NCBI GenBank assembly: GCA_017516315.1
Contig: JAFXDE010000040.1
Coordinates: forward strand, 1-39,350
Reading direction: 5' to 3'
From: Clostridia bacterium
GTDB taxonomy: Bacteria > Bacillota > Clostridia > Oscillospirales > Acutalibacteraceae
DNA: 39,350 bases
Shown piece by piece: positions 1 to 7,951 of this stretch. Position 1 is the stretch's first letter; every line of letters begins with the position of its first letter. The notes under the pieces are model-generated. The model made no database searches. It was not told where the DNA came from and saw only the letters and a program-made list of their open reading frames with translations. The translations under genes and the position numbers were made by a program.

Positions 1-381
1 CTGCTTTTCTAAAAGTTCCTTATCAATTCTCGGCTTAGTATAAAAGCCTTCCGTCCATCCGCGGCTTACCATCTGAATAAGATTCTGATAACCCGTATTA
101 TTTTCGCAGAGAAGAACAAGGTGATGTCTTTCATTATCTATGCCGTGAACCTTGTCAAAACGGCTTCTTTTAGCCACATAACACTCACAGCCGATAATAG
201 GCTTGATACCCTTTTCCTTTGCAGCCTTATAAAAATCTATAACACCGTACATAGAGCCGTGATCAGTTATAGCTACACTCGTCTGACCGAGCTCCTTTAC
301 TCTGTCGATAAGCTGATTTATTCTGCAGGCACCGTCAAGCAAACTGTACTCTGTGTGAAGATGCAAATGAGTGAAAGACAT
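1..381 (-). CDS. dnaE: DNA polymerase III alpha subunit DnaE, N-terminal part (runs off the left edge)
   Basis: This is the first 127 codons of a replicative DNA polymerase III alpha subunit of the DnaE type. The visible part is the N-terminal PHP domain. It opens with the metal-binding motif HLHLHTEYSLLDG at residues 5-17, followed by AITDHGSMYG and the IIGCECYV segment that are typical of DnaE. The polymerase core lies outside the window. The ATG at 379-381 has an AAAGGAGG ribosome binding site just upstream, and the gene follows rqcH with a 16-nt gap. No stop codon occurs before position 1, so the gene is cut by the window and not broken. PolC is unlikely because PolC inserts its PHP domain after OB and exonuclease regions. 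Confidence 0.93.
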   Translation of the reverse strand, partial: MSFTHLHLHTEYSLLDGACRINQLIDRVKELGQTSVAITDHGSMYGVIDFYKAAKEKGIKPIIGCECYVAKRSRFDKVHGIDNERHHLVLLCENNTGYQNLIQMVSRGWTEGFYTKPRIDKELLEKQ

Positions 382-397
382 ACCTTAACCTCCTTTG

Positions 398-2146
398 TTA
401 TTTTACTTTCAGGCTTTCTGCCTTTTCTTTATCGGGATTAACTATTATAGTGTAGTATTCGTGATAAATTACCATACCCGCTTTACCGCCATTAGGCTTT
501 TTAAGAGCCTTTACACGAGTATAATCTACAGGCACAAGCGACGAATCCTTCGCCTTGCTGTAGCAGGCAGCAATCACAGCCGCCTCCTCTATGGCTTCAT
601 CGGAAATCTCTCTCCCGTCACCGAAAATTATTACATGTGAGCCCGGGATTTTCTGAGTATGAAGCCACATATCACTTTTATGTGCAGTCTTCAAAGACAG
701 CTTTTCATTCTGCACATTGTTTCTTCCTACAAGAATACGGAAGCCGTCACTTGAACGGAATTCGAAGGGCGGAAGCTCTTTTGGCGGCTTCTGCTTTTTA
801 CCCTTGATATTCTTTATATATCCGCCCTGTGCGAGTTCCTGTCTGATAAGAGAAATCTCGCTGTCAGTATCGGCACGGGAAAGCTCATCCAATACCGATT
901 CAAGATAAACAATTTCGTTTTCAGCCTCTTCAATAAGCTTTTCAAGCATTTTTTCCGCCGTCTGGGCTTTTCGGTAATCCTTATAGTATTTCTTCTGATT
1001 TTCGGTTGGTGAAAGCGCAGGATTACAGGGTATTTTTATTAATTTGCACTCGTCGTAATAATTCTCAACCTCATAGTAGGATGTACCCTTAGAAAGTCTG
1101 TAAAGATTAGCGAGAATAAGCTCACCGTAAAGTCGCAGGGTTTCCTTATCCCTACATTTCTTAAGCTCTTCACTCTGAACACCGATTTTTCTCGATGTAC
1201 GCTCTATGAGATTATTTATAAGCTTTATTAACTCGTGACCACGGTGATTGATTCGATTTATTCTGTCTCTTTCATAATAAAAATCATCGAGCAGCTCCGA
1301 GCAGCTTTTATAAACCTTAACCTCAAGACTGTCTGAATATTGTCTGACATCATAATGAGACAAATCCTTAGGCTTGCCGTTTTTTTCCGTCAGCATATAA
1401 AATGTGTCAGCGGAATGAAGGTTATATTTGATAAAATTTAATTCATTTTTTAAAATTTCCTTTTGCTCTTCAGAAAGCGCTGAAACAGCACAGTCGTCAA
1501 ATGTGGCTCTGTAGGCGATTTCTCTCGAAACAATAGGTGAAATCCCCTGAAGAGTATTCATAACGGCTGTCGAAAGTAGCTTGTCGCCCTGAGAAAGAAT
1601 CCTCTCTGTTATGGAAGAAATATCCGCTGTTTCAATGTTCAGCTTACCCTGTGCAGGAGGCAGCTTATATTCTATACCGGGTAAAATCTGTCTGACCGAG
1701 GAGGTGGTAATATCGACACGCTTGACAGCATCGATAACTCTCTCTCCGCTGATGAGAATAAGATTAGAATACTTACCCATTATTTCGATACAAAGCGTAA
1801 GCTCTGTTCTGTCACCTATTTCGTTTGTAGCATCGAAATCCACAAAGAGAATTCTGTCCATTTCCTGTTGTCTTATGCCTTTGAGAAGAGCACCCGTGAG
1901 ATACTTTCTCATCAGCATACAGAACATAGACGGGACAGGCGGATTATCGATAGGATGTGATGTGAAATGCACTCGCGGACTGTCAGCGCGTACACAGAAT
2001 AATAGCTTATAGGAACAGCCCTTACCGCGGAGATTCAGTATTATTTCATCTCTTGTAGGCTGATTTACTCTGTCTACGCGAAGACCGACAGCCTTATCCG
2101 TAAGTTCGTCTTTAATTTTAGATAAAAATATTCCGTCTAATGCCAT
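398..2146 (-). CDS. rqcH: NFACT family ribosome quality control protein RqcH
   Basis: This 582-residue protein belongs to the NFACT family (RqcH in Bacillus, Rqc2/NEMF in eukaryotes; formerly called fibronectin-binding protein). Family members bind obstructed 50S subunits carrying peptidyl-tRNA and recruit tRNA-Ala to add C-terminal alanine tails that mark the nascent chain for degradation. The NFACT-N domain fills roughly residues 1-210 and includes GDRTEL, whose D112-R113 pair matches the Asp-Arg needed for tailing in B. subtilis. A charged coiled-coil middle follows at about 270-430. The NFACT-R domain near 450-560 contains RILVGRNNVQNEKL and DMWLHTQKIPGSHVII. The length is normal for the family. 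It sits 8 nt downstream of the Nif3-like gene. Confidence 0.95.
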   Translation of the reverse strand: MALDGIFLSKIKDELTDKAVGLRVDRVNQPTRDEIILNLRGKGCSYKLLFCVRADSPRVHFTSHPIDNPPVPSMFCMLMRKYLTGALLKGIRQQEMDRILFVDFDATNEIGDRTELTLCIEIMGKYSNLILISGERVIDAVKRVDITTSSVRQILPGIEYKLPPAQGKLNIETADISSITERILSQGDKLLSTAVMNTLQGISPIVSREIAYRATFDDCAVSALSEEQKEILKNELNFIKYNLHSADTFYMLTEKNGKPKDLSHYDVRQYSDSLEVKVYKSCSELLDDFYYERDRINRINHRGHELIKLINNLIERTSRKIGVQSEELKKCRDKETLRLYGELILANLYRLSKGTSYYEVENYYDECKLIKIPCNPALSPTENQKKYYKDYRKAQTAEKMLEKLIEEAENEIVYLESVLDELSRADTDSEISLIRQELAQGGYIKNIKGKKQKPPKELPPFEFRSSDGFRILVGRNNVQNEKLSLKTAHKSDMWLHTQKIPGSHVIIFGDGREISDEAIEEAAVIAACYSKAKDSSLVPVDYTRVKALKKPNGGKAGMVIYHEYYTIIVNPDKEKAESLKVK

Positions 2147-2154
2147 AATACACC

Positions 2155-2916
2155 TTAACCAATATATTTCACGGGATTAGTCTGCTTGAGAATAACACCG
2201 TCAATCTCTGTAAATCTACTGCATACTTTATTTTTTAATTCTGAAACAGCAGGATTTTCTGTCTCGAAATGACCTGCAGCTATAACCGTAAGACCTAATT
2301 CCTCCGCGAGAAGAAACTCATGGTGACTCATATCGCCCGTCACATAAGCATCTGCACCCATATTGACTGCATCTTTCAAAAAATCTCCGCCTGCACCGCC
2401 ACATACAGCGACTTTTTTTATCTCTTTTCCGCTGTCAGTAACACGGCAGACAGTCCCAAGCTTTTCGGCTACAAGCTTAGCAAGCTCGGAAGCTGAAGGC
2501 AGAAGAAGCTCCCCTATTCTTGCCATAGGCACAGCACATTCCTCAGACGGTACACCCTCGAAGCTTTTTATACCGAGGCAGTCGCAAAGAACATCATTTA
2601 CACCGCCTTCAGCACAGTCAAAGCAGGTGTGCGCTGATAATACGGATATACCTTTAACAGCCGCATCAAAGGCTGAATTCCCCTTAAGAAAGCTTTTCTG
2701 CGCCTTAAAGATAACCGGATGATGTGTGATAATTAAATCTACATTTTTATCTTCTGCATCCTTAAGCGATTCTGCAGTAAGATCTAAAACGAAGCCTACT
2801 TTATTCACTGTTTTACCTTCATCGCCAACCAGAATTCCGCAGTTATCCCATTCGCACTGTGTAGAATATGGCGCAAATGAATCGATATAATCAGATATGT
2901 CTTTAACCGTTACCAT
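2155..2916 (-). CDS. Nif3-like dinuclear metal centre protein (YqfO/YbgI family)
   Basis: This 253-residue protein is a Nif3-like (NGG1p-interacting factor 3 family) hexameric protein. Relatives carry a two-metal site, and some are annotated as GTP cyclohydrolase 1 type 2 on thin evidence. Metal-ligand signatures are visible: ITHHPVIFK at about residues 63-71, SAHTCFDCAEGG at about 94-105, and the C-terminal AAGHFETENPAV. The protein is the short form, like E. coli YbgI, and lacks the extra domain inserted in B. subtilis YqfO. Its start overlaps the end of trmK by 14 nt. The trmK-yqfO pair is conserved in Firmicutes, which suggests co-expression, but the physiological substrate is unknown. 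Confidence 0.9.
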   Translation of the reverse strand: MVTVKDISDYIDSFAPYSTQCEWDNCGILVGDEGKTVNKVGFVLDLTAESLKDAEDKNVDLIITHHPVIFKAQKSFLKGNSAFDAAVKGISVLSAHTCFDCAEGGVNDVLCDCLGIKSFEGVPSEECAVPMARIGELLLPSASELAKLVAEKLGTVCRVTDSGKEIKKVAVCGGAGGDFLKDAVNMGADAYVTGDMSHHEFLLAEELGLTVIAAGHFETENPAVSELKNKVCSRFTEIDGVILKQTNPVKYIG

Positions 2917-3604
2917 TGTAGGCCTCCTTTATTTTACTCTTAATCGAAGCGATTATTTCGCCTAAATTATTTTCGTCCTCTTTGCCTGCGCTCATAAGAG
3001 CCGCATACTTTTTTTCGAGAGCAGAAAGAATTTTTTCAACATACTTTTTTGAAATTTCATCCTTATTTTCGGTAAGCCTACCGAGATATATGTATGAAGG
3101 CTCTCTTTCGATTTTTGCTCCTGTATAGACAGCAGAAATAACACAGTAAAGGCGTTTTCCGTCTGTAGCTGTCTTTTCGCCGAGAATTTCGAAGCCGTTT
3201 TTTAAATAAAATTCACGCAAAACCTCCCCGTGAGACATAGGCTGTGCCACGATATGTAAATCCTTATTATAAATCCACGGACAGGAAGCAAGAATATCAG
3301 CAATAAGGTTTCCGCCCATTCCCGCGATAACAATATCATCGCAGGAGCCTTCAGGTACATTTTTTAGCCCGTCAGAAAGTATCAGCTCTACTTTATCATA
3401 TATTCCCGCATCAATGACGGTTTTTCTCGCATTTTCCAAAGGCCCTCGGTTAATGTCAGCCGCTATTCCGCAGGGTGACACTCCGTTTTCGATAAGCCAC
3501 GCGAGAAGATAACCGTGATCCGTACCGATATCAGCGACTCTGCTGTTTCTTCTGACAAAGGATGCTACAGCAGAAAGTCTTGCGTCAAGTTTAATTTTAC
3601 TCAT
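2903..3604 (-). CDS. trmK: tRNA (adenine(22)-N1)-methyltransferase TrmK
   Basis: This is a class I SAM-dependent methyltransferase of the TrmK/YqfN family, which methylates N1 of adenine 22 in the D-loop of tRNAs. The SAM-binding motif I is VADIGTDHGYLLAWL. It is followed by AADINRGPLENARK and DIVIAGMGGNLI, all characteristic of the family. A C-terminal helical coiled-coil tail is also present. I chose the ATG at 3604 (233 residues) because it has AAGGTGG five bases upstream. A GTG at 3631 would add nine residues but starts inside a hairpin and has no ribosome binding site. It is followed directly by the overlapping Nif3-like gene. Confidence 0.93.
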   Translation of the reverse strand: MSKIKLDARLSAVASFVRRNSRVADIGTDHGYLLAWLIENGVSPCGIAADINRGPLENARKTVIDAGIYDKVELILSDGLKNVPEGSCDDIVIAGMGGNLIADILASCPWIYNKDLHIVAQPMSHGEVLREFYLKNGFEILGEKTATDGKRLYCVISAVYTGAKIEREPSYIYLGRLTENKDEISKKYVEKILSALEKKYAALMSAGKEDENNLGEIIASIKSKIKEAYNGNG

Positions 3605-3624
3605 AGTAACCACCTTAAGAAACA

Positions 3625-3647
3625 GAGCCACCCGTTATAGGTGGCTC
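3625..3647 (-). terminator. Hairpin between the DUF1858 gene and trmK, possible attenuator
   Basis: A perfect 8-bp stem pairs GAGCCACC (3625-3632) with GGTGGCTC (3640-3647) around a 7-nt loop. Reading on the minus strand, the downstream side is TGTTTCTTAAGG, a poor T tract that runs directly into the trmK ribosome binding site. It could be a weak terminator for upstream genes, a processing or stability structure, or a partial read-through point. Confidence 0.5.
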
Positions 3648-3661
3648 ATTGTTGAATTTGC

Positions 3662-3865
3662 TTATTTTGAAGCAAGATATTCATTGATTTTAGCAACAAG
3701 CTCATCAACGTTTACGCCGTGAACAGCACAGGCTTCTTCAACAGTTTCGCCTCTTGAAGCAGGACATCCGAGACAGTGCATTCCCATTTCGAGAAAAAAT
3801 ACAGCAGTACCTCTGTCTTCATCAAGAATGTTACCGATAAGCATATCTTTTGTAATTTCTTTCAT
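3662..3865 (-). CDS. DUF1858 domain small protein
   Basis: This 67-residue protein is essentially a single DUF1858 domain. It shows the conserved core MHCLGCPASRGETVEEACAV, with C31 and C34 in a CxxC arrangement and a third cysteine at C46. The domain is found alone or fused to redox and hybrid-cluster proteins. Its biochemical role is not established; a metal- or thiol-related function is only an inference from the cysteines. It sits 23 nt downstream of the transketolase C-half and is separated from trmK by a hairpin. An AAAGGAA site lies about 11 nt upstream of the ATG. Confidence 0.88.
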   Translation of the reverse strand: MKEITKDMLIGNILDEDRGTAVFFLEMGMHCLGCPASRGETVEEACAVHGVNVDELVAKINEYLASK

Positions 3866-3888
3866 TGTATATAATTCCTTTCAGGCAT

Positions 3889-4845
3889 TTATTTACCTAT
3901 TTTATTTTTAGCTTCGAGAGCAATTTTTACCTTGGCAACAATATTATCGGCATCGAGACCGTAAATTTTAAGAAGCTCAAGAGCAGGGCCTGATTTACCG
4001 AAGGTATCGTTAACACCGAGACGGATTACGGGTACGGGATATTCTTCGCTTATTGCTTCGCAGACAGCGCCGCCGAGACCGCCGATGATGCTGTGTTCCT
4101 CAGCAGTTACGATAGCACCGGTTTCCTTAGCCGCCTTAACAAGTATATCCTTATCAATAGGCTTTATGGTATGAATGTTTATAACTCTGGCATCGATACC
4201 TTCAGCACCAAGCCTGTCGGCAGCCTCGATAGCTTCAGCAACCATAAGACCTGATGCAACGATGGTAACATCCTTACCTTCCCTGAGTGTTACACCCTTA
4301 CCGATTTCAAACTTATAATCCTCACCGTTTACGCGAGGAACCGCAAGTCTGCCGAATCGCATATAAACGGGTCCGTCGTGTTCTGCAGCAGCGAGAACAG
4401 CCTGTCTTGCCTCTACATCGTCAGCAGGGTTAATGATTACCATATTCGGAATGGAGCGCATAAGAGCGATATCCTCACAGCACTGATGGCTAGCGCCGTC
4501 CTCACCTACGGAAATACCTGCGTGTGTAGCGCCGATTTTAACATTAAGCTTAGGATAAGCGATAGAATTTCTGACCTGCTCAAAAGCTCTTCCGGCGGCA
4601 AACATGGCAAAGGAAGAAGCAAATACAGTATAGCCTGTAGTAGCGAGACCGGCAGCAATGCCCATCATATTTCCTTCAGCGATACCGCAATCGATAAATT
4701 TATCGGGATATTCCTTTTTGAATGCAATTGTTTTAGTAGCTTTTGCAAGGTCGGCATCAAGAACAAGAATATCGTCTCTCGAGCCGAGCTCCTTTAAAGC
4801 GTTACCGTAAGCATCTCTGGTCGCACATTTAATTACATCTGCCAT
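3889..4845 (-). CDS. Transketolase, C-terminal subunit
   Basis: This is the C-terminal half of a split transketolase (318 residues), holding the pyrimidine-binding and C-terminal domains. Together with the N-half it transfers two-carbon ketol units between pentose and triose/hexose phosphates using thiamine diphosphate. The segments CGIAEGNMMGIAAGLA and SSFAMFAAGRAFEQVR are typical of the pyrimidine domain, whose glutamate activates the cofactor. IGATHAGISVGEDGASHQ follows. The C-terminal part carries VTAEEHSIIGGLGGAV. The gene starts 2 nt after the N-half stop with a GGAGGCG ribosome binding site. Split transketolases are common in Clostridia and archaea. A DXS-like role is unlikely because the N-half lacks the DXS layout. 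Confidence 0.94.
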   Translation of the reverse strand: MADVIKCATRDAYGNALKELGSRDDILVLDADLAKATKTIAFKKEYPDKFIDCGIAEGNMMGIAAGLATTGYTVFASSFAMFAAGRAFEQVRNSIAYPKLNVKIGATHAGISVGEDGASHQCCEDIALMRSIPNMVIINPADDVEARQAVLAAAEHDGPVYMRFGRLAVPRVNGEDYKFEIGKGVTLREGKDVTIVASGLMVAEAIEAADRLGAEGIDARVINIHTIKPIDKDILVKAAKETGAIVTAEEHSIIGGLGGAVCEAISEEYPVPVIRLGVNDTFGKSGPALELLKIYGLDADNIVAKVKIALEAKNKIGK

Positions 4846-4847
4846 AA

Positions 4848-5690
4848 TTACGCCTCCAATTCTGCAAGAGCTGCATCAAGTTCAGCCATTGCCTGTTCAT
4901 ACTGTTCAGCCTTGGGAGCTGTGCCGTGCCAATCGCACTGATCTTCCATAAAGGAAACGCCCTTACCCTTTACTGTTTCTGCAACAATACAGGTAGGCTT
5001 ACCCTTACATGCCTTTGCTTTTTCGAAGGCTTCTTCGATTTCGCAGAAGCAGTGACCGCAAATTTCGATTACATTCCATCCGAATGCTTCAAATTTTTCC
5101 TTGATGGGATAAGGTGAGTTTACCTCGTCGATGCTGCCGTCTATCTGAAGCTTATTGTAGTCAACTATAGCAACGAGATTATCGAGCTTTTTATTACCTG
5201 CAAACATTGCAGCCTCCCATACCTGACCTTCTTCAATTTCACCGTCACCGAGAGCTGTATATACACGGAAATCCTTACCCTTGAGCTTAGCACCGAGTGC
5301 CATGCCTACAGCAGCCGAAATACCCTGACCGAGTGAGCCTGTACTCATATCTACACCGGGTGTGTATCTCATACTGGGATGACCCTGAAGAATAGAGTCG
5401 GGCTTTCTGAGTGTTTTGATGAGATCAAAGGGGAAGAAGCCCTTGAGAGCAAGTGCGGCATAAAGCGCAGGGGCTGTGTGTCCCTTCGAGAGAACGAAAC
5501 GGTCTCTGTCCTCACAGTCAGGCTTTTCGGGGTTAACGTTCATTTCTGAAAAATACAGATAAGTAATTATATCTGCGATAGAAAGAGAACCGCCGGGATG
5601 ACCGGATTTCGCATTATAGGTGCCTTCGATAACACCCTTTCTTACCTGAACTGCTAACTTTTTCAGTTCGAGCTTTTTGTTTTCTTCCAT
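4848..5690 (-). CDS. Transketolase, N-terminal subunit
   Basis: This 280-residue protein is the diphosphate-binding half of a split transketolase. The thiamine diphosphate and Mg-binding motif is GDGEIEEGQVWEAAMFAG. It is followed by AIVDYNKLQIDG, and the N-terminal region has SGHPGGSLSIADI and LSKGHTAPALYAAL, all canonical. It pairs with the C-half encoded immediately downstream. The ATG at 5690 has AAGGAGG about seven bases upstream. The two halves are presumably translated together to give a heteromeric enzyme of the non-oxidative pentose phosphate pathway. Confidence 0.95.
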   Translation of the reverse strand: MEENKKLELKKLAVQVRKGVIEGTYNAKSGHPGGSLSIADIITYLYFSEMNVNPEKPDCEDRDRFVLSKGHTAPALYAALALKGFFPFDLIKTLRKPDSILQGHPSMRYTPGVDMSTGSLGQGISAAVGMALGAKLKGKDFRVYTALGDGEIEEGQVWEAAMFAGNKKLDNLVAIVDYNKLQIDGSIDEVNSPYPIKEKFEAFGWNVIEICGHCFCEIEEAFEKAKACKGKPTCIVAETVKGKGVSFMEDQCDWHGTAPKAEQYEQAMAELDAALAELEA

Positions 5691-5710
5691 AAATATTCCT
5701 CCTTATATAT

Positions 5711-6541
5711 TTATCCGTTTTTGATTATATGCTCAATCAAATCCGCAACAGCACCGTAATTACAGTGACAGGTTACAAGCTTTGACAGTGCTTTCATATC
5801 ATCAGGTGCCTGTCCGCAGCAAGCGGGAAAACCGACAGCCTTAAGCATTTCCAAATCATTATAATAATCTCCGATAGCAGCTGTTTTTTCCTTTTCGACA
5901 CCAAGCATTTCAGCAAGCTTAAGAACAGCATTACCCTTATTGGTACCTTCGTTTACCATTTCATAGCTGAAAGGCGAAGATGCCATAAGGTTTTCATGGG
6001 TTTCTGTATTGCTTTTGAGAAATTTTTCCACCTGCTTTATCTGAAACGGCAAAGCGGTGTAAATAACCTTATACCAATTATCTTTAGGAATTTCATCGAA
6101 ATTATAATAATACTTTATAGGTAATTTTGCGTTGATTGCGAGTATTCTCGCAGAAGGTGTAGGTCTGAAAATATAAACATATTTATCAGAAATAACCTGA
6201 AAAGCGAGAAAAGGAAAGGTTTTAACGCTTTTTTTGACAAGCTCAATGCAGTTTTCGTTAAGAGGACTGGACCAGACCATTTTTTCCTTGGAAAAATCAT
6301 AAATTCCGGCACCGTTAATTACTACCGCCATTCCGTCGGGTATATTGAGCCTTTTATAATGCTTACGCATAGAATTAGGTGATCTTCCGGAAGCGAGAGT
6401 AAAATTTCCTTTCAGTTCCTTTACAAACCTCTGAACCGAATCGTAATTTCTTTTTACGAGATGTCTGGACTTATCGTTTATAGTACCGTCAATATCTGAT
6501 GCAATAAGCCAGTCAGAAAAGTTTGTTTTTTCATTATTCAT
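5711..6541 (-). CDS. HAD superfamily Cof-type phosphatase
   Basis: This 276-residue protein is a haloacid-dehalogenase-fold hydrolase of the Cof/IIB type. Motif I is ASDIDGTIND near residues 14-23, with the nucleophilic aspartate first in DIDGT. Motif II is FTLASGRSP. Motif IV is AAIGDYYNDLEMLKAVGFP near the C-terminus. The cap domain lies between them. Such enzymes remove phosphate from sugar phosphates, nucleotides or cofactors such as pyridoxal phosphate; the exact substrate cannot be read from the sequence. Its start overlaps the stop of the pseudouridine synthase gene, and it precedes the transketolase pair, so a sugar phosphate substrate is possible but unproven. Confidence 0.9.
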   Translation of the reverse strand: MNNEKTNFSDWLIASDIDGTINDKSRHLVKRNYDSVQRFVKELKGNFTLASGRSPNSMRKHYKRLNIPDGMAVVINGAGIYDFSKEKMVWSSPLNENCIELVKKSVKTFPFLAFQVISDKYVYIFRPTPSARILAINAKLPIKYYYNFDEIPKDNWYKVIYTALPFQIKQVEKFLKSNTETHENLMASSPFSYEMVNEGTNKGNAVLKLAEMLGVEKEKTAAIGDYYNDLEMLKAVGFPACCGQAPDDMKALSKLVTCHCNYGAVADLIEHIIKNG

Positions 6542-7454
6542 CTTTTAACCTCCTTAAAAACGAGGTGAAGTACTCGGGTAATTCGCTTCGAATTTCTATA
6601 TATTCATTTGTTCTCGGATGCTTAAAGCCGATAAGGCCCGCGTGAAGACACTGTCCGCCGAGATATTCGATTACTTTTTTAGGACCGTAAACCGGGTCAC
6701 CTGCCACCGGATGTCCGATATAAGACATGTGGACGCGGATCTGATGTGTCCTTCCCGTTTCGAGTCTGAGGGCGAGATGGGTAAAATCCTTATACTGCTT
6801 AACTACACGGTAGTGAGTTCTCGCATTTTTGGAGTTTTTAACCGTGACAGTCATTTTTTTACGGTCAACAGGGTGCCTTCCGATAGGTGCATCAACCGTT
6901 CCTTCTTCGTTTTTGAATTTACCGTAAACTACACTCTGATACTCACGGGTGAAGGAATGAGCCTTTATCTGCTCAGCAAGGGAAATGTGAGAAAAATCGT
7001 TTTTTGCAACAATAAGCAGTCCGCTTGTATCCTTGTCAATTCTGTGAACTATACCGGGACGGATTACTCCGTTAATTCCCGAAAGAGAGTCCTTGCAGTG
7101 ATACATCAGAGCATTTACAAGTGTGCCGTCATAATTACCTGCAGCAGGGTGAACAACCATTCCCTTCGGTTTATTGACTACAAGCAGATCATTATCCTCG
7201 TATCTGATATCAAGAGGGATATTTTCAGCTATAATTTCAAGCTCCTTAGGCTTCGGTACTCTTACAGTAATTCTGTCCCCTGCTCTCACCTTGTAATTCT
7301 TAGTAATAGCAAGAGAATTAACAGTAACATTTCCGTCATCAATAAGCTTCTGAGCAGCGGAACGGCTGAGTCCGTCACAATGTAAAGTAATTATCTTGTC
7401 AATTCTTTCTCCGCTGTCTTCATCGTTAACAGCAAAAATCTGTGCATCTACCAT
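6534..7454 (-). CDS. RluA/RluD family 23S rRNA pseudouridine synthase
   Basis: This 306-residue protein has an S4 RNA-binding domain at about residues 13-75, followed by an RluA-type pseudouridine synthase domain. The catalytic motif HRIDKDTSGLLIVAKND contains the conserved aspartate, preceded by VVNKPKGMVVHPAAGN. RLETGRTHQIRVHM is the third family signature. The closest family role is RluD/YlyB, which modifies helix 69 uridines of 23S rRNA. The gene begins inside the lspA stop (TGATG), so translational coupling is likely. The lspA-rluD order matches B. subtilis lspA-ylyB. Confidence 0.93.
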   Translation of the reverse strand: MVDAQIFAVNDEDSGERIDKIITLHCDGLSRSAAQKLIDDGNVTVNSLAITKNYKVRAGDRITVRVPKPKELEIIAENIPLDIRYEDNDLLVVNKPKGMVVHPAAGNYDGTLVNALMYHCKDSLSGINGVIRPGIVHRIDKDTSGLLIVAKNDFSHISLAEQIKAHSFTREYQSVVYGKFKNEEGTVDAPIGRHPVDRKKMTVTVKNSKNARTHYRVVKQYKDFTHLALRLETGRTHQIRVHMSYIGHPVAGDPVYGPKKVIEYLGGQCLHAGLIGFKHPRTNEYIEIRSELPEYFTSFLRRLKDE

Positions 7455-7951
7455 CAGCCATTTTTCTCTTTCTTGGTTTTATACTCTTTATAAACAGAAT
7501 AAAATTCGTAAAATATCAGAATAAAAGCACTGCATGTCACAAGACAGTCAGCAAAATTGAAAATATAAAAGTCGATAAACAAAACCTCAATATAATCAAT
7601 TACATAACCTCTGAATACTCGGTCAATTATATTTCCGAAGCCGCCTGCCGCCATGAAGACAAGACAGACAAACTCTACTCCGAATTTAAATTTTCCCGAC
7701 AAAATAACGGCAAGAATTCCTATCATACATATTACCGAAGCTATAGTCATAACCTCAGTTTTACCACTCATAAAGCCCATCATAGCTCCGTCATTTTCAA
7801 AATAATGAAGCTGTAAAAAGCCGGGAATAAGCTTTTTGACAGAAACAGGCTTCAAATACAAATCAATCAGATACTTGATAAGCTGATCTGTAAGCACCAT
7901 AGATATAATTACCGTCAGAGAAAAGAGTCTCGTTTTATTATTACTCATCAT
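7454..7951 (-). CDS. lspA: Lipoprotein signal peptidase LspA
   Basis: Signal peptidase II is an inner-membrane aspartic protease that cleaves prolipoproteins ahead of the lipidated cysteine. I place the start at the ATGATG at 7946-7951, overlapping the divIVA stop, giving 165 residues. A longer frame to 8002 would lie inside divIVA and exceed family length. Conserved boxes are FENDGAMMGF at 51-60, GNIIDRVFRGYVIDY at 106-120 with catalytic D110, and FNFADC at 131-136 with catalytic D135. Four membrane segments fit at about 10-30, 66-85, 93-104 and 137-155. The usual NxGAAF box is changed to NDGAMMGF. Confidence 0.93.
   Translation of the reverse strand: MMSNNKTRLFSLTVIISMVLTDQLIKYLIDLYLKPVSVKKLIPGFLQLHYFENDGAMMGFMSGKTEVMTIASVICMIGILAVILSGKFKFGVEFVCLVFMAAGGFGNIIDRVFRGYVIDYIEVLFIDFYIFNFADCLVTCSAFILIFYEFYSVYKEYKTKKEKNG

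Noticed and set aside
121-640. Plus-strand reading frames opposite dnaE and rqcH
   Set aside because: They lie antisense to clearly recognisable proteins, have no matching motifs or ribosome binding sites, and are composition shadows.
3605-3631. GTG at 3631 as the trmK start
   Set aside because: It lies within the hairpin stem and has no ribosome binding site, whereas the ATG at 3604 has AAGGTGG five bases upstream.
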